Shown here: one piece after another, positions 9,701-16,240 of the stretch
How positions within the stretch are numbered: the stretch's first letter is position 1
How the letters are laid out: each line of letters begins with the position of its first letter
NCBI GenBank assembly: GCA_002887195.1
Contig: PJAB01000342.1
Coordinates: forward strand, 1-29,233
Length of the DNA stretch: 29,233 bases
Reading direction: 5' to 3'
From: Chrysochromulina parva
Lineage: Eukaryota > Haptophyta > Prymnesiales > Chrysochromulinaceae
Notes under the pieces: model-generated
What the model saw: the letters and a program-made list of their open reading frames with translations, nothing else
Told to the model about the DNA's origin: nothing
Database searches by the model: none
Translations under genes and position numbers: made by a program

Positions 9701-10551
9701 TGACGCGCGACCAGGCGATCGTCGAGCCCGTGCTCAAGGCGTTCATCAACGAGCCCTCCACACCCACGCCTCCAGAACTCGTCTCTGAATTCCCGGCCGA
9801 GGCGCCCTGGATGCCCGGGACGGCAGAGGTGGGTTTCACAGACGTGGGCAACACCTTCGGCCCGGCCAATGGCACTTCCGATGGGGAACTGTCGGGCGCC
9901 CTGTGCCGTGACGCCGACGATGTGCCTTGCGTGGCATGGGCGGAAGAGGGCGAGTGTGAACGCTTTCCAGCGTTCGTGCCAGCCCTGTGCTCTGCGTCAT
10001 GCGGATCGTGCGTCTCTGCCACGTCCGCTCCCGATACGACGATGCGGGAAGACTCGATGAGTTGGACTGAGTTGACTGGTGCTTCGAGCACGACGCCTGG
10101 CAGTGCTGCTGCCACTGGCACGACGGCGGACGCGATGTCGAAGGCCAGCCTGCTGCAGAACGCGACATCGAATGCCATCGAGAAGGCCAGCCTGCTGAGC
10201 CACATGCTACCTAGCCGGCGGAAGTCGACTCAGCTATGGCAACAGCACGCCCTCGTGCCGCCGCAGGTGCAGACGCAGGGGAGCGAAGCCCTCGCCGCCT
10301 CCGCCGAGCCAAAAGGCTTCGGCGAAGGCCGTGTCGGCACCGAGAGTGGTTTCAGTCGAAAGTGGCATCCTTGGGCGCACGCGACAAGGAAACGATCAAG
10401 CGCGCTTGTGCCAGAGGGCCGCGAAGCCCTCGCCGCCGTCGGCGAGCCCGAGGTCCAGCGGATGGCAACGGAGAGGCCGTGGAGGCGATTGTACAGGAGA
10501 GATGGAGACACAGCTTTCACTACTCCTCCGTCTGCAGGAATGAGCCGTTAG
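769..10551 (+). CDS. Giant multidomain secretory GT8 / sulfotransferase-like / glycosidase-like protein
   Basis: One uninterrupted frame of 3260 codons; 769 is its first ATG, and the frame is open upstream without another ATG. Visible order (approximate residues): hydrophobic leader 30-44 after a basic stretch; coiled coil 111-158; (SPP)n region 240-306; six-Cys ShKT module 308-342; two further Cys-rich modules 393-498; NTTAPAS repeats; GT8 glycosyltransferase 593-971 with metal-binding DDD (nt 3034-3042) and the late HWSGRNKPF motif; a 500-residue region not recognised; sulfotransferase-like domain A 1505-1781 and B 1831-2158; Cys-rich 2257-2284; glycoside-hydrolase-like barrel plus beta-sandwich 2291-2988 with MDEPHTW (nt 8455-8475) as a candidate acid/base site; second ShKT 3046-3081; Ser/Arg-rich tail. 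B keeps PKTGGTT and RDxxxxRIS, while A has lost both PAPS-binding motifs. Many NxT/S sequons fit a lumenal or cell-surface glycan-modifying role. GT8 and B are the firmest calls, the barrel the weakest. Introns cannot be excluded. Confidence 0.85.
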   Translation: MTEVVSVGTCITAPRLRHSLSKTSSRARRTFIFGIACAASSAAGYPSASIGYPEHVHGLDEHVDSSLSPELEVTGSDRLVPVEFKSDGHFALNKEPKTIVPTTATGPTLRNASLVDNEKLAELDRSIVQERSIVDEKLAELEARFGEPEQRLRHRLAKMAAIATQPAAAAQPGGPPPSPPSASEMESREEDLQRELEELLAQLRKMPDLPTADLPALPQVPDVPDELFDPDQSLSFHGHLSPSPPQPSPPSPPSPLPPASPPPPPLPPPPPLPPPPPASPPPPSPPFSPPSPPSPPLPSPPAPSPSTCVDDNESCPPWAEAGECDRNVDYMHVYCQFSCNTCMLPPPPPVPRLPRDGASPFSDEPEDTLGLPEQLLETIKQLKLTHLDASISASWCEPWCVEHKAPLEIKCSLFLECSQCSDCAALLGDTSSETPLSAPRQSITNSGNIYGVQCSAHYNKTEACCGQTGSVPEWEACDWATPLCVGYQPGTQWGTCQMQPGAPVKLDEPSFDETVIEPTSGEDSAAIESPLTPEAPESFGEPASNTTAPASNTTAPASSTTAPASNTTAPAEEPAPTHKALVVPTPDAGVPESARCGLVNCNTGERTTIVILSDRFAAIVVAIGSLFMNSPETNIDIWLIGDIQRGDTQAQALNYTSLLNRLETALMPVAPKQTIHVMDIDEATATLEKDGVSPLWKWPQFGSQGGFQDQDHQPPTILHPEPWDYDNMHHDPFNMLRFYLPYLGPFRGLETLFFCDDDIVIQKPIASLEIPMGEGIVIAGTCNGWLWDEDCMRNKPYVNAFSWVDYPVTYLGKDKASGYIGCTMSAEESGHRQCQKDEFAEIIMQWSRDFNGRELNATAQPKWNFGMSRFNMTEWRAQNMTDRFDNYMRANYEKKLLPETSLSFGLGISYFAFADTVVCWNSLVGDPAFVDGLGYISKADLNANKMNASKFLGDATVLHWSGRNKPFDPKSEMDPEIYKPFDDVWDWMQENGNIEDFGRQTPDETQGAIRGLLYADQHSGAEWFLELLDETKELCAAGGTANPTAAFAGESFIPPHFEAVQNDIPICALKLSCLWSFVAQNVPRYMEQRDKWCLGGKEVEMTEVPEEGSGDIAQDHYAIHDRHGETLCNWVDKLLEMYPNRTDYTGQDPEGIQLLWRLYEENVFGGSRELVPCTQACGVKPGRMLKYMRTWSQPQMSDEDKSRPMYIQHESQDGIAPKYFIGDFSGANCDGSSLPFGGCTGSENYLPAITWETYKIVELTRWNLVDRCLVESPFARGITEDPTATIDLNFKGEKGEIVFDDLLHCMRDSAAQQIADKTRTNVFVNETAKNWKLIHYEYCAVPSHIQPCVDAVVAHVVDKHSVAAQSYNFDPNFAMLDDMSKRRWSRSSVDPGASRRRWTPRAPHFDKLHVQTLAAQWSSSDQGDRFVRPPKNITGHHESLYALDLHHGAAHPHHAAHPRPRAHREWLHNTLELAAADAAHHERTRSTRWLGISNAEEVTAGLIHGGFAIFVQPIYCFAWQKNANGVEISKYLAQLPPQYIVPGSRPFEPFDLKSFTASFDESVDGRTHALIAFGQIDNVTWVQELRAATNRPVVVLGFMRDVLSHRIQAFFADDERRHMANRSSVAFIRAMMHSWMNSDDYPQDAQLQYVYEFNETWRNMTIDALWNARNSSAISSGADADRDSPLASVYLGPVGDPQNIRRSLCIFAHATQLPIPWKIYETDNENRNGIVPSKYIATVDEDVASVLLAKEKREFFFVARALDAFEAFAESYGCLATPTDTAIALPKFGAGPLMVGHETSTVKAASTEIPSTTAPVVQYTRTFVGSVPTDFPLYYFHHVPKTGGTTLSEYLLKLPAMWTVPGSERSDGFNMTRYLAVEDEVCSRMNALIAFSHMQTRTWLNNILPTKLGMRKIETIFMLRDILPHRISFFHEMVGPEAHGADQEELDVGKTVHRPYLEFQEWAAKDDDPKHTNMSWLTNNSGEALDIAPIAVAECIRNKMCRNPRMDDNQLRSIYKLNFAWVKVPVQDFFNQLHAKAPLESCSSSKAVGKDPVFFRHCPNAAADVGLALIGHLALMRETLCLMDRMLGIPVVYNGVAKGGMNWRFKALRPMDAEKSFNSSSAHFLLTRQRRELIFNSMTFATVLEQASAYGCIPPLPAPAPEEPATILPAWAGTAGMEPAWQASSTDEYQCYEPPPMLLEIASGAADSFNALGADDFGSGSGEVLSGSGEVRDEVGDGNDKSVLAQRLPVEMPLVETCNPESCLVMSTGCGVRPECQGCGAMCIGESRFDANAWSMEKLAAGLSVYGTDPVTMVKPANRSLWRNVNIVIRWSEFEPLPDQYVWTAFDSILLDITNRTVEQSIGITFLSGPNYYPQWLFDAPFRVSKYVEVCGKRREGSWLSQTNACDQTEFSVPNFHDVTYVARYKRAHEAVAAKLKDLRVISTGVKLLYLQASLGTGLLNKPVYFNPNRTEADYVWTDSSGQPTPADVAWNPCGSCLFDADAPPRNTTLDALWCPSGATTNGLLVPRRPAFEEFAQDMTAFLYDNVYASLRVNDGLRLMVTMDEPHTWVNLAIGNATAAQTKERMREAQLFNDDWVDSHTPGLWVMRSKEGQGTGLIGERTRVAHSILNIYRVTKEGPVRGRADLDKFWCWTGKEGSRGQLGAGVVAPSCLMQDWHLYATTMWALTIRIDYWNIPLMVAQHQLLGTSFNGVWRFLNRYSGVRWGWQSPGAWIGFRDGLDTLDAERFPEAEYGPLPPHWQKMSLATSQSVSNQAILLYRQRSICKSFQSHGCRLEIDPTTEAGLLALAYGNGTNDVNLDVWRSDYGMYMQRRNTPESKGYWWQGPADQLFGRYSRGFAHPQATIEMVLDQGLWGGLPLIEARNLTLRVVYFDNAIGHFYVGYDALDGPRGWTINTTNTLRWREVTLNITDGRFARGEGGGPNGADVWLRDLSSCSSTTTWENCYMRPTLFDSLEVVELTRDQAIVEPVLKAFINEPSTPTPPELVSEFPAEAPWMPGTAEVGFTDVGNTFGPANGTSDGELSGALCRDADDVPCVAWAEEGECERFPAFVPALCSASCGSCVSATSAPDTTMREDSMSWTELTGASSTTPGSAAATGTTADAMSKASLLQNATSNAIEKASLLSHMLPSRRKSTQLWQQHALVPPQVQTQGSEALAASAEPKGFGEGRVGTESGFSRKWHPWAHATRKRSSALVPEGREALAAVGEPEVQRMATERPWRRLYRRDGDTAFTTPPSAGMSR
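1489..1686 (+). repeat. Proline-rich (SPP/PPPL)n coding repeat
   Basis: A run of CCG/CCA/TCG/CCT codons encodes alternating Ser-Pro-Pro and Pro-Pro-Pro-Leu units, ending at the first ShKT module. Such stretches are typical of hydroxyproline-rich glycoproteins of algae and plants and suggest an extended, O-glycosylated spacer between the leader/coiled coil and the folded domains. The strong codon bias also creates long Gly-rich and Arg-rich open frames on the other frames, which are artefacts. Confidence 0.85.
2392..2475 (+). repeat. Four 21-bp tandem repeats encoding an NTT sequon
   Basis: The unit, which starts CCGGCATCGAACACAACC, occurs four times head to tail inside the giant coding region; the third copy has AGC in place of AAC. 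Each unit encodes P-A-S-N-T-T-A (or S-S-T-T-A), so three of the four carry an N-glycosylation sequon. The array is a flexible, probably glycosylated linker between the Cys-rich modules and the GT8 domain. The nearly perfect DNA identity points to recent expansion. Confidence 0.9.
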
Positions 10552-10696
10552 TCTGCGGCGAGTGGTCGCTTGAGGAGGGGTTGACTGCGACTTTGATCTG
10601 TGTTACGTGACCTTAATCTGTGTTGCGCGTCTGCATGTCGTGTGCATGTTTGAAGATTTGGGGGGGTTCCATAGGACGCACGTTTCACGGAGTTTA

Positions 10697-10718
10697 CATC
10701 GTACTTCCAAGTACGATG
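10697..10718. repeat. Perfect 10-bp inverted repeat, 2-nt spacer
   Basis: The arm CATCGTACTT (10697-10706) is followed after CC by its exact reverse complement AAGTACGATG (10709-10718). It lies 146 nt beyond the stop codon of the giant gene. It may form a 3' UTR hairpin in RNA or a cruciform or binding site in DNA; no known family is recognised. Confidence 0.8.
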
Positions 10719-10725
10719 AATTCAC

Positions 10726-10766
10726 TCTGATATGACGACGTTGTTCACAACAACACAAATATCAGA
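10726..10766. repeat. Compound imperfect hairpin
   Basis: Outer arms TCTGATAT (10726-10733) and ATATCAGA (10759-10766) enclose inner arms GTTGTT (10740-10745) and AACAAC (10749-10754). It starts eight bases after the hairpin at 10697-10718, so the two form a consecutive pair of stems in the likely 3' UTR. Confidence 0.65.
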
Positions 10767-10820
10767 GCCAAGCGCGGTCTTCGTCTTGGCGGAGGGCTTA
10801 CAAGAGTAGCCCCCGTTGGC

Positions 10821-10832
10821 CTATCCGGATAG
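10821..10832. repeat. Perfect 12-bp palindrome CTATCCGGATAG
   Basis: The 12-mer CTATCCGGATAG is its own reverse complement. It sits 150 nt upstream of the next start codon (10982) and is a candidate dimeric protein-binding site. A 12-bp palindrome can also arise by chance, so the functional reading is weak. Confidence 0.6.
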
Positions 10833-10981
10833 TACCTTATCTAGATGTGACTTGAGTCAATCTTGAGGTGCGTCATCTAATCTACGTAAGTATTGTGATA
10901 GCTGGGAAGGCACAGAAAGTTCGTGGTGTGTTGTGTGAATGCTGTTTAGGCGTCGTGTGTATTCATAGTGAATGATTAGTG

Positions 10982-11749
10982 ATGAAGAGGTCCTCAGCTT
11001 CACCCTTCACGATGACGGCCGTCCACGATTCCAAAGCTTGCACTGCCGCGGAGAATGCGTCGCTGCGTGACCAGCTCGCTCGCCAAGCGGCGGCCACGGA
11101 AGAGCTCGCAAAGGGCTTGCGCCGGGGCCAAGAGGAGCTGTGCGAGTTGATTGCGGCCTTTTGTGCGAGTGTTGATAAGATTGATGAGGGCACTGCCGCA
11201 AGTGCTGCTGACGTGCAGCGCTCCTCGCGCCATATCTTGCTCTACATGTCATTTCTCAGTCGGACTGCAGCGATCATGGAGGCGCAAGCTGAGGCCGCCA
11301 GCGCGGCGTGTGGCCAAACGACTTGCAGGCAGCCGGCGGAGCTGGCCTCGTCAGAGAAGATGGCCCGGCTCGAGCATGAGGTGGCAGCGTTGCGGCAGGC
11401 GTTGCGGGAGGCAGAGGCCTCTGCGGCGGTGGCATCGACGTTGGCTCGCCGGGCGGTGCCTGCCTCCCCGCGTCCGGCTGTCGCGCTACAGTGGTTGGCG
11501 CAGCTGTCACCGCGCAGGCCTTGGCGCCTTGGCGGTGCCTTGGCGGACGCGGCGGCCAATGCCGAGCCGGTGACGCCACGGGAAGGCTCTGATTTACCGG
11601 CGGGGATTCCAAAGATTCGACTCTCCGCCGTGACGACGGCCGAAGCCGCCATCACCGCCGAAGGCGTCACGCCTCGCAGCCCGACGCCGCTGTTGCCAGG
11701 CGGGGAGAAACGGCGGCTGAGCTTTTTATCACGAATCCTCGTTCCCTGA
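10982..11749 (+). CDS. Hypothetical coiled-coil protein, 255 aa
   Basis: Family not recognised. The frame starts at the ATG at 10982 (the preceding in-frame GTG is unlikely to be used) and ends at 11749. Residues about 20-60 and 105-145 are Glu/Ala/Arg/Leu-rich with heptad-like spacing (for example LRDQLARQAAATEELAKGL and MARLEHEVAALRQALREAEA) and should form a coiled coil. The C-terminal 100 residues are Pro/Arg/Thr-rich and contain two VTPR motifs (PVTPREGSD, GVTPRSPTP), possible proline-directed phosphorylation sites. There is no signal peptide, so a cytosolic or nuclear location is likely. The gene converges on the large coiled-coil gene at 11977-14820, leaving 227 bp between the stop codons. 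An antisense frame overlaps this region but is less protein-like. Confidence 0.6.
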   Translation: MKRSSASPFTMTAVHDSKACTAAENASLRDQLARQAAATEELAKGLRRGQEELCELIAAFCASVDKIDEGTAASAADVQRSSRHILLYMSFLSRTAAIMEAQAEAASAACGQTTCRQPAELASSEKMARLEHEVAALRQALREAEASAAVASTLARRAVPASPRPAVALQWLAQLSPRRPWRLGGALADAAANAEPVTPREGSDLPAGIPKIRLSAVTTAEAAITAEGVTPRSPTPLLPGGEKRRLSFLSRILVP

Positions 11750-11976
11750 CTTATAAACGTGACGACATGACTCCCTGACATAACTTGAAGTCGCATATAA
11801 ACATCCACCGCGCACGCCATCAATAACGTGCCGCACTGGACGCTATTGATCGCGCCACGAAGCACGATTATCATTATGGGGCACAGCGCCGGATCGCATA
11901 CACGAGGCCGGCCACGGACGGCTCACGGTTCCCCATGGCAGTATACAGCACCTTTGTGCACCTCGGCGCGTGTGCC

Positions 11977-14820
11977 TCACTGTTGGAACACCTTAGACAG
12001 GTGCATCTCGATGCTGGCCTGCATCGAGTTGGTGACACCCTTGAGCCACTCGTCCATGGAACCGCCGTCCGGTGCTTTGGCCTCGTGCGGCTGCGTGAAG
12101 CAGCGCGTAAAGGTCGGGAGCACCTCCTTCTCGAGCGTCTGCCGGATCCTCTCCTTGGGCATCGGCGCCTTGTGCGCGTGGATTTGGCCACCAAAGGTGA
12201 CGTTGACCGTGGGCGCGACCACGCACAGACGCACCGAGGACTGCATCAAATCCTCCATGTTGGAGCGCAGCTCCTTGACCTCGTGCTCCTTGGCGCGGCT
12301 CGCGACGACGGCCATCTCGACCTCTTTCTCCTTGGCGCGCGCCTCAGCCTGCGCCGCCTGCGCGACCGCGCGCAGCGAAGTCATCTCTTGATCACGCAAC
12401 GCCTTTAGACGGTCCACCTCCGCGGCGAGCACCGCGGTGCGCTGCTGCTGCTGCTCCTTCTCCGCGGCGGCCGCGCGCTGCCATAGGTTGCGGCTTGTCT
12501 GCTCCTCGCGTAGCTGCTTCGCCTGCAGCTCCGACTGCGCGGCGGCCGCCTGCGCCAGCGCGCGCGCCTCGAGCTCCTTCCTAATGAGGGCGGCCTGCTG
12601 CTGTGCATGCAACCGCTGTGCCTCGGCGAGTGCAGCGGACTCGCTCTGGGCGTGCTTTTGCGCGGCGAGGAGTGTCGCGAGCTGCGTGTCGAGATTGCGA
12701 ATCTCCGCCGAGAACGCGCCGCCGGCCGCCGCGGACGAGGCCTTCTCGTCGGCAAGAGCGGCCTGTAGCTGACGCGCGAGCTCCTCGAGCTTCGCAGTTT
12801 GCTCCTGGGTTTGCGCCGCGTGCGAAGTTGCGGCGGCGGCCATGGTGACCGCCTCACTCTGAGCGCGCATCGCGGCGCTCGCGCGCTCCTCCGCGTCGCG
12901 CACCGCCGCCCGCACCGCCGCCGCCTCGGCCTCAGCCGCCGCGTGCTTTGCCCCCAGCACTGCCGCCGCGTCCACAACCGCCGCCAGCTCGGCGGCCGCT
13001 CCGGCCGCGTCGGCCTTCAGCCGATCCTCGAGCTCTTTAACGAGCCTGCGCAATCGCTCCAGCTCCGCCTCGAGCGCTTCGAGAGAGACCAACGCTGTGC
13101 GGCCCTGTTCCGCACCCGCCTGTAACGCTTCCAACTGCTTGGCTAGAAGAGGCAACTGCTCCGCTAGGTCCGCCGCGCGCGACGCGGACGCCGCCGCCTC
13201 CGCCCTGACCACCTCCGCCTCCGCATTGGCCGCCGCCGCCTCCGCCCTGGCCGCCTCTGCCGCCTGGCGCGACTCTGCCAGCTGCGCCGCCGCCGCCGAC
13301 CGCTCGGCCGCCGCCGCCTGCGCCTTGGCATTCGCCGCATCGGCAAGCTTCTGCAGACGCCCCAGGTGCCGTCGAAGCCCCTCCGCCTCGGTCTCCAGAT
13401 CACAAAGCGCACCAGCCATCGTTGAGCGCAGTGCGGAGTGCGCCGCGCCCTCTCGCTTGCTCGCGCTCGACTCGGCGCGGCTCGCGCTCAGCAGCATCTC
13501 CCGCAGCTTCGCGCTCGCCACGGCGCGCTCGCCCAGCAGCTCCTCCTTCTCCTTGGCGACCTTGGCGGCCTGCTTCGTGTGCTGCTCGAGCTGCTGCCGC
13601 GTGCGAAGGGCTTCCGCACGCAGATCGCGCGCTTCGGACTCGAGCTTGGCCACGGCACGCTGGTGCTCCTGCTCCATCAGCGCGAGCCGCCGACTAGCTT
13701 CAGCCGCCGCGTCGGCGGCGGCCGAGGAGGCCGCGACGGACGCAGGTGCTGCAGCAGGTGCGGGAGCCAGTGCGGATCCGAGCGGTGGCGCGGCTCGGCG
13801 TTCCGCGCGGCGCTCCGCCTGTTCGATCTCCAGCAGCCGGCGCAGCCGCTCACATTCGGCCTCACTTGCGGCGGTCTCCGCGCGCGAGACTGCGAGCTCC
13901 TCGCGAAGCGCGTGCACCGAGGCGAGGTCGCTCACGCCGGGACGATCTCCGTCGAGCGGCCTCGCCGTCGGCGGCGGGAGCGCCGTATTGAGCGCGGGCG
14001 TATGGAGCGTCGGCAGCTCCTTGCTGGCGCGAGCGGTCGCGGCGGCCGCGCGCGTCTCGGCGGCAGCCAGTTGCTGGCGCACCTCGGCGAGGCTCTGCTT
14101 GAGCGTCCGGGCGGCTGACTCTGCCTCGTCGAGCCGTGATCGCATGGTTAAGCCCTCTTCGCGTGCCCTCTCCTCGTCCACCTTTGTACGCTTGAGCAGA
14201 GTCTTGAGCGAGGCGCACTCGGTGCACTTGGTCGGCACGTGGCCGGCCGCAGGGCCCGCCGTGGTGCGGAACTGTGCGCCACCGACGAACTTGTTGCCGG
14301 CGCGGTAGCTGCCTACGAGCGCTGCCTGCGCGTGGTGCAGCGCCTGCTGCATCTGCATGAGCTCGCAGCGCAATCGCGCCGTCTCGGGCGCGCCATCGAG
14401 GGCGGCGTCGGAGGCGCCGGCGTACGCGCTCGCCGCGTCGATGAGCGACGAGCCCCACGCCTCGCTGCCGCCGCCGCTGCTGCCTGGGGGCGGAGCGAAG
14501 CCAGGTGGAACGAAGCCGTCGCCGCCGCTGCTTCGGGGGCCTCCGCGGCCACCGTCGTTTGCGACTGTCTGCGGCCGCCGCTGCAAGGTTGGTGAACTAT
14601 ATACTGGGTCCAGCACCAGCTGCTGCTGCCTCGCGCCCATCTGCTGCCAGCGGGAATTATGCAGAGGGAGGTTCGAGGAGGAGGATGTTGTGGGCCTCGG
14701 GGGCATCGGAGTCAGCGTCTCCGGGGCCATGGAGACGGGTCCCCGGGGAGGACCATGTGTGCCAGAAAGGCGCGGCAGCGAGGACGACGGAGTCGCGAAC
14801 ATAGTGATGACCTCCGCCAT
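11977..14820 (-). CDS. Large Ala-rich coiled-coil protein, 947 aa
   Basis: The ATG at 14820 is the first in frame; the frame is open 36 codons further upstream, but only from a GTG. The N-terminal 150 residues are disordered (Pro, Gly, Ser and Gln-rich). A CTECASLKTLLKR segment near residue 205 begins a coiled coil of about 600 residues that continues almost to the end, with dense Ala/Glu/Gln/Arg heptads such as LEALEAELERLRRLVKELED. The last 85 residues leave the coiled-coil pattern and look globular and conserved (RLCVVAPTVNVTFGG, then KERIRQTLEKEVLPTFTRC and an amphipathic end). No motor, kinase or membrane segment is seen. A structural role at the basal body, flagellum or other cytoskeleton would fit this architecture, but I cannot name the family. 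It shares a 448-bp divergent promoter region with the gene at 15269. Confidence 0.8.
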   Translation of the reverse strand: MAEVITMFATPSSSLPRLSGTHGPPRGPVSMAPETLTPMPPRPTTSSSSNLPLHNSRWQQMGARQQQLVLDPVYSSPTLQRRPQTVANDGGRGGPRSSGGDGFVPPGFAPPPGSSGGGSEAWGSSLIDAASAYAGASDAALDGAPETARLRCELMQMQQALHHAQAALVGSYRAGNKFVGGAQFRTTAGPAAGHVPTKCTECASLKTLLKRTKVDEERAREEGLTMRSRLDEAESAARTLKQSLAEVRQQLAAAETRAAAATARASKELPTLHTPALNTALPPPTARPLDGDRPGVSDLASVHALREELAVSRAETAASEAECERLRRLLEIEQAERRAERRAAPPLGSALAPAPAAAPASVAASSAAADAAAEASRRLALMEQEHQRAVAKLESEARDLRAEALRTRQQLEQHTKQAAKVAKEKEELLGERAVASAKLREMLLSASRAESSASKREGAAHSALRSTMAGALCDLETEAEGLRRHLGRLQKLADAANAKAQAAAAERSAAAAQLAESRQAAEAARAEAAAANAEAEVVRAEAAASASRAADLAEQLPLLAKQLEALQAGAEQGRTALVSLEALEAELERLRRLVKELEDRLKADAAGAAAELAAVVDAAAVLGAKHAAAEAEAAAVRAAVRDAEERASAAMRAQSEAVTMAAAATSHAAQTQEQTAKLEELARQLQAALADEKASSAAAGGAFSAEIRNLDTQLATLLAAQKHAQSESAALAEAQRLHAQQQAALIRKELEARALAQAAAAQSELQAKQLREEQTSRNLWQRAAAAEKEQQQQRTAVLAAEVDRLKALRDQEMTSLRAVAQAAQAEARAKEKEVEMAVVASRAKEHEVKELRSNMEDLMQSSVRLCVVAPTVNVTFGGQIHAHKAPMPKERIRQTLEKEVLPTFTRCFTQPHEAKAPDGGSMDEWLKGVTNSMQASIEMHLSKVFQQ

Positions 14821-15268
14821 GGCGGTCGCTGCGTGGGCTGAAACCTGCTTGAGGACGCTCGGCTCAGTCCAACACAACGCCCATAGAAAGTCAGTTTCGT
14901 CGCGGTCCCCACAACGCGACGACCCCACAGCACGGGAGCCGCTATCGCATGGACGAAGTTCTGGAGGCGCTCATCGCAGCGCCTATGCAAACTGCCGCCC
15001 CCCTGGCAATCACTCTCACTCACTCACCCACTCACTCACTCACTCACTCACTCACCCACTCACTCACTCACTCGCCCCCCTGGCCCTGGCCCCCGCCCCC
15101 TGGGCCTGGCCCTGCTGCGGAGAGTTGAGGACCGATTCCGCGGAATCCACTTTTGGGAAGAACAGTTACATCGAACTTAGAATGCAATTTCGACAACTTT
15201 GTTTCCAGGAGCGCGGTAGACGCGCAGTTGCTGATCCGGGCCTCCACGGTGCCGGGGCCCAGGCCTCC
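14821..15268. promoter_or_regulatory. Divergent intergenic region of two head-to-head genes
   Basis: The start codons at 14820 (-) and 15269 (+) face away from each other across 448 bp, so both promoters must lie here or overlap the genes. The region contains a (CTCA)n tract at 15011-15073 and then a C-rich stretch with several CTGGCC copies (about 15078-15115). A pyrimidine-rich AACTTTGTTTCCAG ending near 15209 resembles a 3' splice site, so the + gene might have a 5' UTR intron. No TATA box is evident. Confidence 0.6.
15011..15073. repeat. (CTCA)n tetranucleotide microsatellite
   Basis: About 15 CTCA units with a few CCCA interruptions. It lies between two divergent genes and, by chance, stays open in one frame as Ser-Leu-Thr-His repeats. 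This is probably a polypurine/polypyrimidine-like promoter microsatellite and likely to vary in length between strains. Confidence 0.9.
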
Positions 15269-16240
15269 ATGCCGAAGCAGGTGCCGGCCGACGAGCGCGA
15301 GCCCACTCGGGACGAGTCGAGCCTGAAGCCCGGGTCGCATGCTCTCCCGTCACCCACGCCCGCGGTCAGCAAGTCCATCTCTGAGTGGGACCGGTGGGTT
15401 GATCAGCAGAAGCGGCTTGCAGAGCTGACGGCGGACATGGAGGTGGTCGAGGAGGGCGACGTGCCCAAGTACGAGAAGCGGCGGCCGAAGAGCGCGCGCT
15501 CACCCAAGAGCGCGCGCTCCGGCAAGGAGAAGACGGAAGCGCGGCTCGCTGTGCTCGAGGCCGCGAAGGCAAAGAACGACGCCGAGGTGGAGGAGCTGAA
15601 GCGTCTGCTGGGTCGGACGCTGTACACGGGCGGCGGCAACGGTTTCCAGCGGGCCGGCAACGTCGCGACCGCTGGCCTGCGCAAGCTCAACGACGGGCAG
15701 GCCGACAGCATCGCCGACCTTCGCCGCCGGCGCGTGGCGGAGGACCTGGCGGCACTCGAGTGCCGTCCGGAAGGGACGCCTCCGTGGGACTCGACGCCGA
15801 TGCACTACTGCCCGCCCGCGCTCAAGGGGTGCATCCCGATGACGCCCGAGCCGTGGGCGCGCGACCAGCTTGCATACGAGCAGGGCATGCAGGGGCATGG
15901 GGCGACCAACTCGACGGCTATGAACTATGAAGTCACGGGCTCCACCAAGAAGCACGTCAGCATGATCGTGAACGACATGGACAAATACCGCCGGGAGCTC
16001 GGCAGCGGCAAGGCGACCCCGAGCTCTGCGCGCGTCAACCGCGCATGGAACACGGCCACGCCGCGCACCACCCCCGGCAGCGGACGTTACTCCACCCGCC
16101 GCTCCTCGCGCAAGAACACCGGACGCAGCCCGAACAGCCCTGGCGCCGAAGAGGAGGAGCCGGCGCGTATAGTGATCACGGAGCGGCAGGCGCGCGTGCG
16201 TGAGCGCCTGCTCGAGGCGCAGGCCACAGGCCACCATTGA
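15269..16240 (+). CDS. Hypothetical basic protein with SARSPKSARS motif, 323 aa
   Basis: Family not recognised. The start chosen is the ATG at 15269 (MPKQVPADERE); an in-frame ATG at 15182 is possible but would add a segment containing a likely splice acceptor. From about residue 35 there is a short coiled coil (SEWDRWVDQQKRLAELTADM), then a basic, Ser-rich linker KRRPKSARSPKSARSGK, a second coiled coil (KTEARLAVLEAAKAKNDAEV), and a well-structured-looking block with PWDSTPMHYCPPALKGCIPM and KKHVSMIVNDMDKYRRELG. The C-terminus is Ser/Thr/Arg/Pro-rich with several SP/TP sites and ends in a helix (TERQARVRERLLEAQ). There is no signal peptide. A cytoskeletal or microtubule-associated role would match the composition and the divergent coiled-coil neighbour, but this is inference. 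Confidence 0.75.
   Translation: MPKQVPADEREPTRDESSLKPGSHALPSPTPAVSKSISEWDRWVDQQKRLAELTADMEVVEEGDVPKYEKRRPKSARSPKSARSGKEKTEARLAVLEAAKAKNDAEVEELKRLLGRTLYTGGGNGFQRAGNVATAGLRKLNDGQADSIADLRRRRVAEDLAALECRPEGTPPWDSTPMHYCPPALKGCIPMTPEPWARDQLAYEQGMQGHGATNSTAMNYEVTGSTKKHVSMIVNDMDKYRRELGSGKATPSSARVNRAWNTATPRTTPGSGRYSTRRSSRKNTGRSPNSPGAEEEEPARIVITERQARVRERLLEAQATGHH

Larger units (their letters stand above)
10552..10981. other. Intergenic spacer rich in palindromes
   Basis: No gene is seen between the stop of the giant protein and the next ATG. The spacer contains several perfect palindromes listed separately (10697-10718, 10726-10766, 10821-10832). It is noticeably more AT-rich than the flanking coding DNA and should hold the 3' UTR and polyadenylation region of the upstream gene and the promoter of the downstream one. 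Confidence 0.6.

Noticed and set aside
13097..14308. 403-codon + strand frame opposite the coiled-coil gene
   Set aside because: Ala/Ser/Arg-only composition mirrors the GCN-rich antisense codons; the - strand frame has coherent heptads and a globular end.
14357..15268. Extension of the + frame of the gene at 15269 back to 14357
   Set aside because: It would run through the (CTCA)n tract and overlap the 5' part of the divergent gene; composition is not protein-like before 15269.
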